A program made the position numbers and the translations under genes. The notes beneath the pieces were generated by a model. That model saw nothing but the letters and a program-made list of their open reading frames with translations. It was not told where the DNA came from and did not search any database. From Geoalkalibacter ferrihydriticus DSM 17813 (GTDB lineage: Bacteria; Desulfobacterota; Desulfuromonadia; Desulfuromonadales; Geoalkalibacteraceae), in contig NZ_JWJD01000003.1 of assembly GCF_000820505.1 (NCBI RefSeq), forward strand, positions 62,001-126,000: a stretch of DNA of 64,000 bases, in the 5' to 3' direction. Below, piece by piece: positions 8,533-18,083 of the stretch (its first letter is position 1; each line of letters begins with the position of its first letter).

Positions 8533-10038
8533 TTAGAAGTCGACACTCAACATGGCGGCCAGCCGCGCTTCGCGAGGGATATCGCGGCCGTCGAATTCCT
8601 CTTTCTCCGTGGCCATGGCGCCGGCCAGATCCAGACGCACGGCCCAAAGGTTGAGCCCTAGCCCGCCGGTCAGTACCCAGTCGATGTCGCTGTCGGCGAG
8701 ATTTTTGTAAGCGCCGGCGCGTAGGGCCAGAACGCGAAACGCGTCCCATTCGACTCCAAGAGAAGCATAGCGGCTCTTGGAGGCGGAAAAGGTCGTGTCG
8801 TTTTCGGTCAGGTCAAGATCCGCCGCCAAAGTGAGTGTCGTGAAAGGAATAAAGGCCACTCCGGCGCGCACCTGCGGGTCCACCCGCACGTCTTTGACGG
8901 CGGTGCTCACCGTCTGGCCGTTGGAAAGAGTGGTTGTCTTGGTGAATCCGTCGAATTTGGGGGCGTTGATGTTGCGCGCGACCAGGCCAAAGTTGACGTA
9001 CTTGTAGCGCCCCATTAAGCCGAGGTCGACGCCGAAATTGGCGGAAGTGTTGTAGTCGTTGCGGATTTCGCTCAGGGTATCGCCCGAATCCGTATCAAAA
9101 ACAAAGAGCTGGGTGCCGTAGACCCGGCCGAGCATGAACTTGAGGCTGCCGCCCAGCGACCAGTGTTCGTTGAGGGCATAGCCGTAGGAGAGAGGAATTT
9201 CCATCAAGCCGAAACCGTCAAGGGCGACGGTCGTTGTGTTGTTGCCTGAAATGGTCAGATCGGGATCGTCGTTGGCGGCCACGGCATCGAGCAGATCGAC
9301 CAGGGTTGCAGCCTGATCGCGACTGATGCCGGCCTCGCGGATCAGCAGGTCGATGGCCTGCAGATTATCTTCAGTCAGTTTGTCCCCCGCCAGCAGACGC
9401 TCCTGCTCGCTCTGGGTGAAGTAGCCGAAATTGCCGTCACCGGAAAGTCCCTCGATATTAGTTAATTGCGCGTTGAAATCGGCCCCGACGCCGAAATTTT
9501 CGGTGTCGACGCTCACCACCCGGCCGGTGCCCTGTAAATAAGTCCGCACGCCGAAGCCGAAGTGGCCGATGCGCGCGGCAAGGCCGCCATTGGCATCGGC
9601 GGTGATGGCATTGCCGGGATCGGTCAGACCCGCAAGGTTACCCATGACCTCCACCAAGTTGCGCAATTCGCTCGCTGTCTGCACCCCGTCGTCGAACTGT
9701 TTGACGTCCACATCAGAGAGGGGATCCAGATACTTGCCAAATTCATTGTGCAGACGGTAGCCGAAGGCGGCGTCGAGATCGGTCCCCCACACCTTGCGAC
9801 CGCAGTCGTTGTTGTCGCAATCAAAGCGCTGTCCCTGCGCGTCGCGAAAGTTGAAAAAGCCGAAGGCCGCCGGATTGTAGTACTGGGCGGTGGTGTCGGT
9901 TGCTGCTGCGACGCCGGCGCCGCCCATGCCCAGGGCGCGCGGGCCGACGGGGAAAAACTCCTGGGCTGCCGCGGGGGCCGCGGCCAGGCCGCAGGATAGA
10001 GCGGCAAACGCCACCAGAGATTTTTTCAACCTGATCAT
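8533..10038 (-). CDS. TraF_2-type outer-membrane beta-barrel protein (annotated in relatives as conjugal transfer protein TraF)
   Basis: 501 residues. A signal peptide (residues 1-25, cleavage near AAAQE) precedes FFPVGPRALGMGGAGVAAA..AQYYNPAAFGFF, the signature shared by the TraF_2 (PF13729) and FadL/UPF0164 outer-membrane barrels. The rest alternates beta strands, with typical end strands (LGLNLWAVRLDLAGAM) and a terminal Phe (MLSVDF) as required for barrel assembly. The TraF label is inherited by homology only: there is no conjugation gene in the window. It could be a transport or structural porin. Its terminator lies immediately downstream and the ATG follows GGAGGG. Confidence 0.8.
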   Translation of the reverse strand: MIRLKKSLVAFAALSCGLAAAPAAAQEFFPVGPRALGMGGAGVAAATDTTAQYYNPAAFGFFNFRDAQGQRFDCDNNDCGRKVWGTDLDAAFGYRLHNEFGKYLDPLSDVDVKQFDDGVQTASELRNLVEVMGNLAGLTDPGNAITADANGGLAARIGHFGFGVRTYLQGTGRVVSVDTENFGVGADFNAQLTNIEGLSGDGNFGYFTQSEQERLLAGDKLTEDNLQAIDLLIREAGISRDQAATLVDLLDAVAANDDPDLTISGNNTTTVALDGFGLMEIPLSYGYALNEHWSLGGSLKFMLGRVYGTQLFVFDTDSGDTLSEIRNDYNTSANFGVDLGLMGRYKYVNFGLVARNINAPKFDGFTKTTTLSNGQTVSTAVKDVRVDPQVRAGVAFIPFTTLTLAADLDLTENDTTFSASKSRYASLGVEWDAFRVLALRAGAYKNLADSDIDWVLTGGLGLNLWAVRLDLAGAMATEKEEFDGRDIPREARLAAMLSVDF

Positions 10039-10179
10039 GAAATTAGACCCTCCTCTGTTAAAATTCTCTGCGATGAGAAGTTTTTAACATGGAGGGTCTG
10101 CACAAGGCAAGTAGAAATCTTGGAGGTGGTTAATTGTGTTGGTGTGGGCTCGGGTTTTTTTACCCTATGACTCCATCCC

Positions 10180-11013
10180 TTAAAGAGTTTCAAGTTCCTG
10201 AGCAATGCTCTGCAGGGCTTCCAGGCTGCCGCGTGATAAAGAGATATGGGGCGCGCCGATTTGCGCTTCACGGGGATTGATGCGAATGACCGTGGCGCTA
10301 TAGCGATGCCCGAGTTGTTCGCTGAGATGGCGGATGGTGGGAATGGCTGTGCCCGCACCCATCTCCACCACGACCAGGGGAACGTCGCGATGGTCGCAGA
10401 GAAAGGCGTCGAAGTTGTGTTCCTGCTGTCTGGTGCGGTCGCTGAGCCAGGAATAGTCGCCGAACATGAGAACATTGGGCCGCGCCGTGCCACCGCAGTG
10501 AATGCACTCGGGGACCAACTGGGCGCGCATGGTTTCAAAGTCCAGCGTGATCTCTTCGCGGTTGGGCCAGATAGCCGTGCGGCAGGGGGTGAGGCATTGC
10601 AGATGATGAATGGAGCCATGCACTTCAAGGATGACATCTTCAGCGAAGCCCGCTTTCTGGAACTGGCCGTCGACGTTGGAGGTCACCACGAAATGTTCCA
10701 GATGGAAGCGTTCGATCCACTGGCGCAACAGGGCGAAGCCGGCATGGGGAACGGTCTGGCGGTAGAGATTGGTGCGATGGCCGTAGAACCCCCAGCCGAA
10801 AGCGGGGTCGCGTTCGAAATGCGCAGGATTGGCGGCGCCGATAAAGTTGATGCCGAGGCGCTGGTACATGGGATAGGCTTGCCAGAAGCCGTGGTCGCCG
10901 CGGAAGTCCGGCAATCCCGAATCGACGCCCATGCCGGCGCCGGCAGTAATGATCAGGGCGCGGGCCCCGGCGATGGCCTGTGCTGCCTTGCGGAATTTTT
11001 CTTCGTTGGTCAT
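10180..11013 (-). CDS. Sir2-family NAD-dependent protein deacetylase
   Basis: 277 residues with a sirtuin Rossmann core: TAGAGMGVDSGLPDFRG (NAD binding), TSNVDGQFQKAG (in place of the usual QNID motif) and catalytic His in LEVHGSIHHLQC. A small zinc module has Cys pairs at CLTPC and CIHC; the first pair is spaced CX3C instead of CX2C. It should remove acyl groups from lysines with NAD consumption. The ATG at 11013 follows AGGGGG; the open frame further upstream contains no family sequence. Related bacterial proteins include a divergent sirtuin class, and the altered motifs fit that class. Confidence 0.85.
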   Translation of the reverse strand: MTNEEKFRKAAQAIAGARALIITAGAGMGVDSGLPDFRGDHGFWQAYPMYQRLGINFIGAANPAHFERDPAFGWGFYGHRTNLYRQTVPHAGFALLRQWIERFHLEHFVVTSNVDGQFQKAGFAEDVILEVHGSIHHLQCLTPCRTAIWPNREEITLDFETMRAQLVPECIHCGGTARPNVLMFGDYSWLSDRTRQQEHNFDAFLCDHRDVPLVVVEMGAGTAIPTIRHLSEQLGHRYSATVIRINPREAQIGAPHISLSRGSLEALQSIAQELETL

Positions 11014-11248
11014 GGCGAACCCCCTAAGATCCTGGGTACACGGATGAATACGGAAAGGGCAGGATAGGATAAACCGTAACTGTTCACCCTGGCCGAGGGA
11101 GGTCACGCGACATCCATGTCGAAGGCCCATGAATCCATCCCGGGGGCTTGGCCGGCGCCATGGATGCCGCGAGACCCGGTGCTGAATAGTCACGATAAGC
11201 CTACAGGAAATTTCTGTATGCTCTCCCGCCCAAATTTTCTCCTCGAAT

Positions 11249-11731
11249 TCAAACCGCCACGCTCACTGTGGTCGGCCTGAGTAGGCATTCCAGGTCTGCG
11301 GGGGCGATCTCCACCAGAAAGCCACGCTTGCCGCCGTTGATGTAGATGCGCTCCAGAGCGCTGATGGTTTTCTCCATGTAGACCGGCATCGCCTTGCGCG
11401 TCGCAAAAGGTGAGGTGCCGCCTACCAGGTAACCCGAGTGTCGATGGGCGGCTTCAGGTGTGCAGGCGGTGATGCTGCGTGCGCCGATCTGGCGGGCCAG
11501 TTCCTTGGTCGACACCTGCCGGTCGCCGTGCATGAGGACGATGAGCGGATTTTTCCGGTCGTCTTCCATAATCAGAGTTTTGATGACGGCGTGCTCGTCG
11601 ACCCCGAGTTCGCGCGCAGAGACCTCGGTGCCGCCCTTTTCCTCGTAGGCGTAGAGGCGCGGGGTGAAGTCGATTGATTCCTGCCGCAGAAAGCGCACCG
11701 CCGGGGTGACGGGTGTTTTGTCCTTAGCCAT
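11249..11731 (-). CDS. ybaK: Cys-tRNA(Pro)/Cys-tRNA(Cys) deacylase YbaK/EbsC
   Basis: A 160-residue YbaK/EbsC protein of the trans-editing family that hydrolyses misacylated Cys-tRNA(Pro). Family landmarks are PAVRFLRQESIDF near the N-terminus, TLIMEDDRKNPLIVLMHGDRQVSTKELA in the middle, and YLVGGTSPFATRKAMPVYM..ISALERIYINGGKRGF, which holds the conserved substrate pocket. The ATG at 11731 (MAKDK) has a weak AGGA upstream. A TTG further upstream at 11770 is less likely because the extra residues are not part of the family. It lies in a run of unrelated single genes on the minus strand. Confidence 0.88.
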   Translation of the reverse strand: MAKDKTPVTPAVRFLRQESIDFTPRLYAYEEKGGTEVSARELGVDEHAVIKTLIMEDDRKNPLIVLMHGDRQVSTKELARQIGARSITACTPEAAHRHSGYLVGGTSPFATRKAMPVYMEKTISALERIYINGGKRGFLVEIAPADLECLLRPTTVSVAV

Positions 11732-11862
11732 GGGCGACAATCCTGGAAAAAATCTGGGTGCGTCGATCAAATCTGACTACCTGGATAAGGGCAGATTCAG
11801 ATTGTCGAAAAATCTTCCTTTATCCTGTTCTCCTGACAAATCCGCGTTACATCATTTTTCGA

Positions 11863-12597
11863 CTAAAACCATGACAAGACCAGGCCGCCGAGGCTCAGGG
11901 CCACCAACACCACACACACCGTCGCCAGCCCCTTGAGGGCCGGCGCGATGCGGCGCTGCCCGGGAAAAGAAACAGGCATGAGAAAGCCGAGGATCACACC
12001 GCCCACGGCCCCGCCGAGATGCCCCGCGTTGTCTGCTCCGATAAACAGGCCGAAAATAAAAGCGAACACCGCCCATTGGAAAAAGAAATTGCGCATCTGG
12101 ATGGCAATGGAGGTGCCGATGCGGTGATAATAGGCCACCGAAAATCCGATCAGGCCGAAAAGTGCCCCCGAAGCGCCGACTACCGGGGTCATGGGGTGCC
12201 AGAGCAGGCCGGCGAGGGTGCCGGTGAGGGCGGTGAAGACGTAGAGCACGATGAAGGGGGCCTTGCCGATCTCAAATTCCAGGCGCGGACCCACCATGTA
12301 GAGTACGACCATATTGAAGGCCAGATGAATCAAACCACCATGGGTAAAGGCATAGGTGATACACCGCCACCATTCGCCCTGGTTGAAGACAAAGGGCCAG
12401 AACTGCGCTCCCCAGTGAATAAGCAACTGGGTCGGCGGATTCATGATGGCGCGCATCTCCAGGCCCTGAACGGTGCCGTGCAGGGCCATGAGGGTAAAGA
12501 GAATCAAGTTGATGAAGATCAGCGAGCGGGCCACGGACAGATCCTGAGATCCGCCGCCGCCGGAAAGAAAGCGCTTGAGTTTGTGTTGCCAGGTCAC
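11863..12597 (-). CDS. Rhomboid family intramembrane serine protease
   Basis: 244 residues with about six or seven helices. The catalytic serine lies in GASGALFGLIGF and the catalytic histidine in NAGHLGGAVGG. The HLAFNMVVLYMVGP helix with its conserved Asn, and the preceding WRCITYAFTHGGL loop, are standard rhomboid features. It should cleave membrane-embedded substrates in the cytoplasmic membrane; the substrate is unknown. AAGGAGA precedes the ATG. It is transcribed away from the L,D-transpeptidase gene, from which it is separated by about 260 bases containing a perfect TATAAT on the plus strand at 12764. Confidence 0.92.
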   Translation of the reverse strand: MTWQHKLKRFLSGGGGSQDLSVARSLIFINLILFTLMALHGTVQGLEMRAIMNPPTQLLIHWGAQFWPFVFNQGEWWRCITYAFTHGGLIHLAFNMVVLYMVGPRLEFEIGKAPFIVLYVFTALTGTLAGLLWHPMTPVVGASGALFGLIGFSVAYYHRIGTSIAIQMRNFFFQWAVFAFIFGLFIGADNAGHLGGAVGGVILGFLMPVSFPGQRRIAPALKGLATVCVVLVALSLGGLVLSWF

Positions 12598-12858
12598 GAA
12601 TAAGGTCTCCTTTTCTCACACAGCAGTGTCTCAAGACTACCTCAGGCTAAGAAAATCGGCAAGTTGAAGTGGCAACCGCGGTAAAAAATCAAAACTGCGA
12701 ATGCGATTTGTGAGAAAAAAAATCTTTCTACGGATTTTCAATGAAGTGCAGTGCCATTCCAATTATAATGGATATGTGCCGAGCAGGGATTGGCAGTGGC
12801 TTGGCACGGCAAAATGAAAGCAAAAAAATCCCAACCCTGAGTTAGTGAAAGGGCAACT

Positions 12859-14589
12859 ATGAAACCCGTTTTCCGACCGCTGATTTTCGCTTGTTTCGCG
12901 GTCTTGATGCTGTCCGCGGTTGTGCACGCGGCGCCCAATGAGCCGGTGCTGCGTCTGGTGGCTGATCAGATCGAGGAACTGCTGCCCCCTGCGCCGCACA
13001 GCGAGGCCTTGATTGGCGATGCCTGGCTGCCTCTGCACGGCGAACTCAGAAGATTCTATCAGGAGCGCGATTTTGCGGCGGCGTGGTTTCATGAACCCGG
13101 CGATTTGCCGCAGGTCGATTCGTTGCTTCGCGTATTGCACACCGCAGTCGAAGACGGACTGAGCACCCAGGGCTACCACCTTTCGTTTATCCATGAGCTT
13201 CTCCGCCAGGTGCAGCATTATAGATACCACAACATCCTTTTCGATTCGCTCTCCGTGGCGCAACTCGATGTGTTTCTCAGCCACGCCTTCCTGCTGCACG
13301 CTTCGCGCCTGAGAACCGGGCAGGTCGATCCCAACGATCTGTTTGCCGGTGAATGGCGCGCGCGCCTGCACCGGCCGGATGGGGTCGCGGTGCTCAGCGC
13401 GGCGCTTGCTGACCAGAACGTGGAAGGAGCCTTGCGCAACCTGATTCCTGGTGGCCAGGACTATCTTAAGTTGCGTGAGGAGTTGCAGCGTTACCGTTTG
13501 CTGGAAAAGGCCGGCGGATGGCCCGAGGTTCCCCCGGGAGCGGTTCTGCGCCGGGGCGATGCGGATCCCCGAGTCGCGATGTTGCGTCAGCGTCTGTGGA
13601 TGAGCGATGACCTCGCGACACTTGACGCCGAGGATCCGCAACTTTATCGCGGCGACATCGTCGCGGCCGTGGTGCGCTTTCAACGTCGCCACGGCCTGAG
13701 TCCCGATGGCGCAGTGGGACCCAAGACCCTCGCTGAACTCAATCGCCCCATCGAAGACCGGGTGCGCCAGATCGAACTGAATCTGGAGAGACGGCGTTGG
13801 CTGCCAGAGGATTTGGGTGCGCGCCATATCGCCGTCAATATCGCCGATTTCAGCCTGCAGGTGGTGGAGCAGGGTCGGGTCGTCATGCATATGCCCGTTG
13901 TGGTCGGTACCACTCAGCGCAAAACACCGGTGTTCTCCGGGCGTATGACCTATCTCGAATTCGCGCCCTACTGGGGGGTGCCGCCGACCATCCTGCAGAA
14001 GGACAAACTGCCGCGTATCCGTGCCGACCGCAGATATCTCGACGCCAATCACTACGAAATCATCCCTTGGCGCGGTCCTTCGCGCGACCCCATTCATCCC
14101 TCCGAAATCGACTGGCAGCGCACCACGGCGCGTACCTTTCCCGGGCTATTGCGCCAGCGCCCCGGACCCTGGAATCCGCTGGGGCAGGTCAAGTTCATGT
14201 TCCCCAATGATCTTGACATCTATCTGCACGACACGCCGGATCGCCATCACTTTCGCCAGCAACAGCGTACCCTCAGCTCTGGTTGCATTCGCGTCGAGCG
14301 CGCCGCTGATCTGGCTCAGTTTTTGCTCGAAGACGATCCCAACTGGGATTGTGACCGCTTGCATCAGGCCCTAAACGCCTCTGAGCCCAAGCGAGTCATG
14401 CTCAGGCGACCGATTGCCGTGCACTTGCTTTATTTCACTGCCTGGGTCGACGGGCAGGGTGTTGTCCAGTTCCGCCCCGACCCTTATGAGCGTGATGGGG
14501 TTTTGGCGGTGGCGCTGGATAAGCTGCACGAGCGTCATGTACAGACCGCCAGTTCCAGTGCCGAGGAGCAGATCGGCACTCGCAACTGA
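12859..14589 (+). CDS. L,D-transpeptidase, YcbB/LdtD type
   Basis: 576 residues. A signal peptide (about 1-25, cleaving after HAA) is followed by a helical scaffold domain, a peptidoglycan-binding PG_binding_1 domain (about 230-295, RGDIVAAVVRFQRRHGLSPDGAVG) and a YkuD catalytic domain (about 320-490). The catalytic motif is HDTPDRHHF..LSSGCIRVE, with the nucleophilic Cys and the paired His present. It should form 3-3 cross-links in peptidoglycan in the periplasm. The length and domain order match YcbB rather than the short YbiS/ErfK group. No ribosome-binding site is strong at the ATG. A bidirectional terminator follows. Confidence 0.92.
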   Translation: MKPVFRPLIFACFAVLMLSAVVHAAPNEPVLRLVADQIEELLPPAPHSEALIGDAWLPLHGELRRFYQERDFAAAWFHEPGDLPQVDSLLRVLHTAVEDGLSTQGYHLSFIHELLRQVQHYRYHNILFDSLSVAQLDVFLSHAFLLHASRLRTGQVDPNDLFAGEWRARLHRPDGVAVLSAALADQNVEGALRNLIPGGQDYLKLREELQRYRLLEKAGGWPEVPPGAVLRRGDADPRVAMLRQRLWMSDDLATLDAEDPQLYRGDIVAAVVRFQRRHGLSPDGAVGPKTLAELNRPIEDRVRQIELNLERRRWLPEDLGARHIAVNIADFSLQVVEQGRVVMHMPVVVGTTQRKTPVFSGRMTYLEFAPYWGVPPTILQKDKLPRIRADRRYLDANHYEIIPWRGPSRDPIHPSEIDWQRTTARTFPGLLRQRPGPWNPLGQVKFMFPNDLDIYLHDTPDRHHFRQQQRTLSSGCIRVERAADLAQFLLEDDPNWDCDRLHQALNASEPKRVMLRRPIAVHLLYFTAWVDGQGVVQFRPDPYERDGVLAVALDKLHERHVQTASSSAEEQIGTRN

Positions 14590-14653
14590 TGAGCGTGCGG
14601 CTCCAAGGGGACCGATCGGTGGGGTGAGCGCAGCTGAATCTGCAGAATAAAGA

Positions 14654-14690
14654 AAACGCCGCAGGGATCATCTAATCCCTGCGGCGTTTT
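14654..14690. terminator. Bidirectional intrinsic terminator
   Basis: A perfect stem AACGCCGCAGGGAT with ATCCCTGCGGCGTT around a six-base loop, with A-rich sequence on the left and TTTT on the right. It lies between the convergent L,D-transpeptidase and alkaline phosphatase genes and can serve both. Confidence 0.9.
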
Positions 14691-14760
14691 GCGTCAGATT
14701 GCTCGGTGGAGCCTCGGCCTGTCTATTTTTGCAGCTCAGCCTGGTCTCAGGGGGCCGGGA

Positions 14761-16338
14761 TCAACGTGCAAATCCGGGAACTTTCTCCAGGAAAGGCTTA
14801 CGGGATGTCCCAGGACGCCAGCCGTCATACTCCCATTTAAAAGCGAATTCGCGCATGGCCTCGAAGATATGCGTATTGTCGATGATTCGAGTTCCCGGGT
14901 ACCAGAAACCTTCATACTGGGCGTGCAGGTCAGCGGCGGCGCCCTGTACATAAAGGCTGACCAGTTCGTTGGTATGGCTGCCGGTGCCGAAGGTGACTTT
15001 CATTACCCCCTCGACCTGATTCTGGTTCCACACCCGAATTTCACTCGGGGAGGGAAGTTCGCCTTTGCCCATGGGCAAGGCGGGATTGAGGCGCATGTAG
15101 CTGTTGCCGTGGTCGCTGGTCACCAGCAGCAGAGTGTTGCTCCAGTCCATGTGGTCGCCCTGCTGGTTGACGAAGGCGACGGCGGCCTTGACCGCCTCAT
15201 GCAGGTCATGCATGGTGCCCATCATCCACAAATAATCGTTGGCGTGATTGGCCCAGTCGATGTCGCCCTGCTCGACCATGAGGAAAAAGCCTTTTTCATT
15301 GGTGCTGAGCACCTCGAGGGCGGCGAGGGTGGCGTCGGCGAGGGTGGGATTTTCCTTGGTGGCGGCTTCAATTTGCGGATAGCCGGGGTCGTGCGCAACC
15401 AGAGGAGGTTCGAAATTGCCGCCGGCGCCGCCGAACAGACCGAAGAGTTTTTTGCCCTGCTTGGCCGCCTGACGGGCTGCGTTGCGCAGTGCGCGGCCTC
15501 CGTTGGTGTCGGGAAGACGCTCAACGAAGAGGTATTCGCTGCCTCGCTGGAGCTCATCGTAAAGGGCACGCGACATGAAGCCGCTGTTGTAGTCGGGATG
15601 ACCGCCACCGATGACCACTTCGGGCCTGACCATCTGAATAATTTCATCGGCGATTCCCATGCCTTGGTAGCCGCCGCGCCCGGTGAAATAGTTGTTGCGG
15701 CTGACATTGTGCGAGACGAAGGCCGCCGGAGTCGCGTGGCTGAAGGGCACGGTGCTCACCACGCCGATGGCGCCGCCGTTGGACTCGCGCACCATCTCGG
15801 CGATGGTTCTCAGGTCGCCGCCCTCGGGGTCGCCGGAGAGCCAGGCGAGGTTGCCGGCATCGGTCTTAACGCCCGTAGCCATGGCGGTGGCCGCCGAGGC
15901 CGAATCGGTGGCGTAACGCGGCCGCAGAAAATAATTGTCCGCTCCTGTGGTATCCAGGGGGTATCGTTCGAAGCCCCCTTCGTTGGCATTGTAGCCGACC
16001 ATTGGATCAAAGTTGTCGTACGCGAAGGGCGCCGCGCCCAAGTCGCGGGCGTAGCGATTGTAGGTGGTCACGTCCCAGGTGGCGACGGGAACCTCGTAGT
16101 CGAAATTGTTCCAGACCAGAGCGAAATCTTCGCCGGTCAGATAGCGGCTGTAGGCGATTTCATGCTCGAGCTGCATGCCGTCACCGATGAACAGGATGAT
16201 GTTCTTAGCCTGCGCGGCCTTGTGCGGCGGCGTCGCCATGCCGGCAACGCCGTTGTTGCCGAAGCACAGCCCGGGGAGCAGAAGCACCAGCAGGGCAATG
16301 TGAACGGCTGCTGTTTTTTTGCGTACCTTGGCAATCAT
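14761..16338 (-). CDS. Alkaline phosphatase (PhoA family), exported
   Basis: 525 residues with a signal peptide (about 1-26, LLLPGLCFG). The metal site IILFIGDGMQ and the nucleophile signature TDSASAATAMATGVKT (phospho-serine acceptor), together with SDHGNSYMRLNP and a late TGSHTNE histidine motif, place it in the alkaline phosphatase superfamily, PhoA branch. It should release phosphate from organic monoesters in the periplasm with zinc and magnesium. Upstream I see no clear Pho-box repeat. GGAGG stands before the ATG. It stands alone, with a bidirectional terminator downstream and the TraB-like gene upstream on the same strand. Confidence 0.9.
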   Translation of the reverse strand: MIAKVRKKTAAVHIALLVLLLPGLCFGNNGVAGMATPPHKAAQAKNIILFIGDGMQLEHEIAYSRYLTGEDFALVWNNFDYEVPVATWDVTTYNRYARDLGAAPFAYDNFDPMVGYNANEGGFERYPLDTTGADNYFLRPRYATDSASAATAMATGVKTDAGNLAWLSGDPEGGDLRTIAEMVRESNGGAIGVVSTVPFSHATPAAFVSHNVSRNNYFTGRGGYQGMGIADEIIQMVRPEVVIGGGHPDYNSGFMSRALYDELQRGSEYLFVERLPDTNGGRALRNAARQAAKQGKKLFGLFGGAGGNFEPPLVAHDPGYPQIEAATKENPTLADATLAALEVLSTNEKGFFLMVEQGDIDWANHANDYLWMMGTMHDLHEAVKAAVAFVNQQGDHMDWSNTLLLVTSDHGNSYMRLNPALPMGKGELPSPSEIRVWNQNQVEGVMKVTFGTGSHTNELVSLYVQGAAADLHAQYEGFWYPGTRIIDNTHIFEAMREFAFKWEYDGWRPGTSRKPFLEKVPGFAR

Positions 16339-16502
16339 TTTCTTTCCTCCCTAAACTCCGTGGTTGGGGGCCGATAACGGTCGGCTCAGATTTGAGATAG
16401 GCCGAGTCAAAGGCTAGGGGGAAAAGGTTAAGAAATGGTTGCGGCGGCATTAAATTTCAATCAGAGGACGCCGCTCTCTTGTCTTTAAGCGGAAATCCCT
16501 TA

Positions 16503-17669
16503 TTAAATCAAGTCCTTGAGCCAGTGGAAGGCGAGAAAGGTTCCCAGGGTTGAGCCGAGAGACGAGAAGACGAAAACCAGAAGCACTCGTGCCAGGCGGT
16601 TGGACCACCAACCGCGCACCGAGACCAGATCTTCACCGACCCGTTCCATGTCACGTACCGTGGGGGCTGCGACCATGACCTGCACCAGCCCGGTGACGAA
16701 GCCCGCGCCGATGGTGGGGTTGAGAGAGGTCAGTGGCGCTGCGAGAAAGGCGCTGAGAATCGTCAGGGGATGGCCCAGGGCCAGCAATGCGCCCAGCGCG
16801 GAAAGGCCGCCGTTGGCCAACACCCATGCCAGAGCGGCACCGGCTACCTGCTGGCGGTCACCGAGAAAAAAACCGAGAACAAACAGGCTGATGACCACCG
16901 CCGGAATGATCCAGGGAATCGCCCGCGAGATGATGGGCTTGGCCGGGATCCGCGAAATTTCGGCGATGGTCGCGGCGCTGATATCCTCCTTCAGCAACCG
17001 CTTGATGCCCGGAATATGCGCCGCGCCCAAAATTGCCACGACGCGATTTCCCGGCGCGTGCAGGATGTGATAGGCCATGTAGATGTCGCGTTCATCGACC
17101 AGCACGGTCTTCACCGAAGGCAGCATGCGACTCATCTCTTCGAGCATGGCCGAGAGGGTGTCGGTCTGGCGCAGACGCGCCAGTTCTTCTTCGCTGACTT
17201 TTTGTGAGTCAAACAGTCCTGCCACCAGCGCGCCCATGATCTGCGCTTTTTTCCACAGACTGGTGCGGCGCCACACGCGCAGCAGGGTGGTGCGGATGTT
17301 GCGGTCAACCAGCTCGACCCGCGCACCCAGCGCCTCGGCGGTCTCGGCCGCGGCAGCCATCTCGGCGCCGGGGCGAATGCCGGTTTGCAGGCCCATGCGT
17401 TTCTGGAAGGCCGCAAGCGCCAGGTTGGTCATGAGAAAGGGCACCTGGCCTTTGCGGATGACTTCCTTAAGGTTGAGCGATTCCCACTTGTTGGTGTTTC
17501 GCAGCGCCTGAAAGCGCTGTTCGTCAAGCTCGATGCAAACGGTGTCGGGTTGCTCTTCAGTGATGACCCGGGTGACGGTTTCCACTGATTCACGGGAGAT
17601 GTGCGCGGTGCCGACCAGAATGATTTCCTTGTCGCCGAGGGTTAGGCGATGAATGTCAGAGTTTTCCAT
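16503..17669 (-). CDS. TraB/PrgY-family membrane protein
   Basis: 388 residues. The N-terminal two thirds form the TraB domain: IILVGTAHIS (catalytic-type His), TVCIELDEQRFQAL, VELVDRNIRTTLLR and the C-terminal ILGAAHIPGI. A membrane region follows with four or five helices (about 250-385) including [21 protein letters not shown]. TraB-family proteins include enterococcal PrgY, which limits pheromone activity, and eukaryotic TRABD proteins. They resemble metalloproteases of the EreA/ChaN/PrgY clan. The function here is unknown. No conjugation genes are nearby. Confidence 0.85.
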   Translation of the reverse strand: MENSDIHRLTLGDKEIILVGTAHISRESVETVTRVITEEQPDTVCIELDEQRFQALRNTNKWESLNLKEVIRKGQVPFLMTNLALAAFQKRMGLQTGIRPGAEMAAAAETAEALGARVELVDRNIRTTLLRVWRRTSLWKKAQIMGALVAGLFDSQKVSEEELARLRQTDTLSAMLEEMSRMLPSVKTVLVDERDIYMAYHILHAPGNRVVAILGAAHIPGIKRLLKEDISAATIAEISRIPAKPIISRAIPWIIPAVVISLFVLGFFLGDRQQVAGAALAWVLANGGLSALGALLALGHPLTILSAFLAAPLTSLNPTIGAGFVTGLVQVMVAAPTVRDMERVGEDLVSVRGWWSNRLARVLLVFVFSSLGSTLGTFLAFHWLKDLI

Positions 17670-17839
17670 AAATTATATTGCATCCCTTCGCTGTTTCATT
17701 GAGCGCAAAATGGTAGCACAGGCGCGAAGGGAGAGGGAAAAAAATTCAAGGCGCCGCGGCAGGTTCCGGAGGATGAACGGATGTGGAATTGTGATATAAT
17801 TGGTCAGGAAATAGAAAAGTACACACAAGGAGGATGGCC

Positions 17840-18052
17840 ATGAGAAAAGAGCGTTTTGACTATCTCTGTCAGGAAGCACAATCCGGCAACGACGCTTTCG
17901 CATCGCATCCGGGCAACCATGAAGAAGGACGTGTGCTGAGTTGTTCGCCGGATCATCTGGTCGTGCTGACCAGCAGTGGTGACCAGCGCTGTTGGGATTT
18001 CAGCGAATGTGAAGAAGTCAGCCGCACCAAAGAGGAATTTCCCTATCGCTGA
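17840..18052 (+). CDS. Hypothetical protein, 70 residues
   Basis: Small soluble protein with no family I recognise. It is His- and acid-rich, with a possible beta-hairpin in RVLSCSPDHLVVLTSSGDQRCWDFSECEEV containing three Cys residues. AAGGAGG lies six bases before the second ATG (17840); an ATG two codons earlier overlaps the ribosome-binding site and is less likely. A TATAAT at 17794-17799, upstream of the gene, is a plausible -10. It converges with the minus-strand RNA gene downstream, and the terminator hairpin at 18084-18114 can end both transcripts. Confidence 0.7.
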   Translation: MRKERFDYLCQEAQSGNDAFASHPGNHEEGRVLSCSPDHLVVLTSSGDQRCWDFSECEEVSRTKEEFPYR

Positions 18053-18083
18053 GGCATTGCTGGATTTGCCTGCGACTAAATGT

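Noticed and set aside
10146-10170. Terminator after the sirtuin gene
   Set aside because: GGGT/ACCC around an A-run is too short a stem and has no T run after it on the minus strand.
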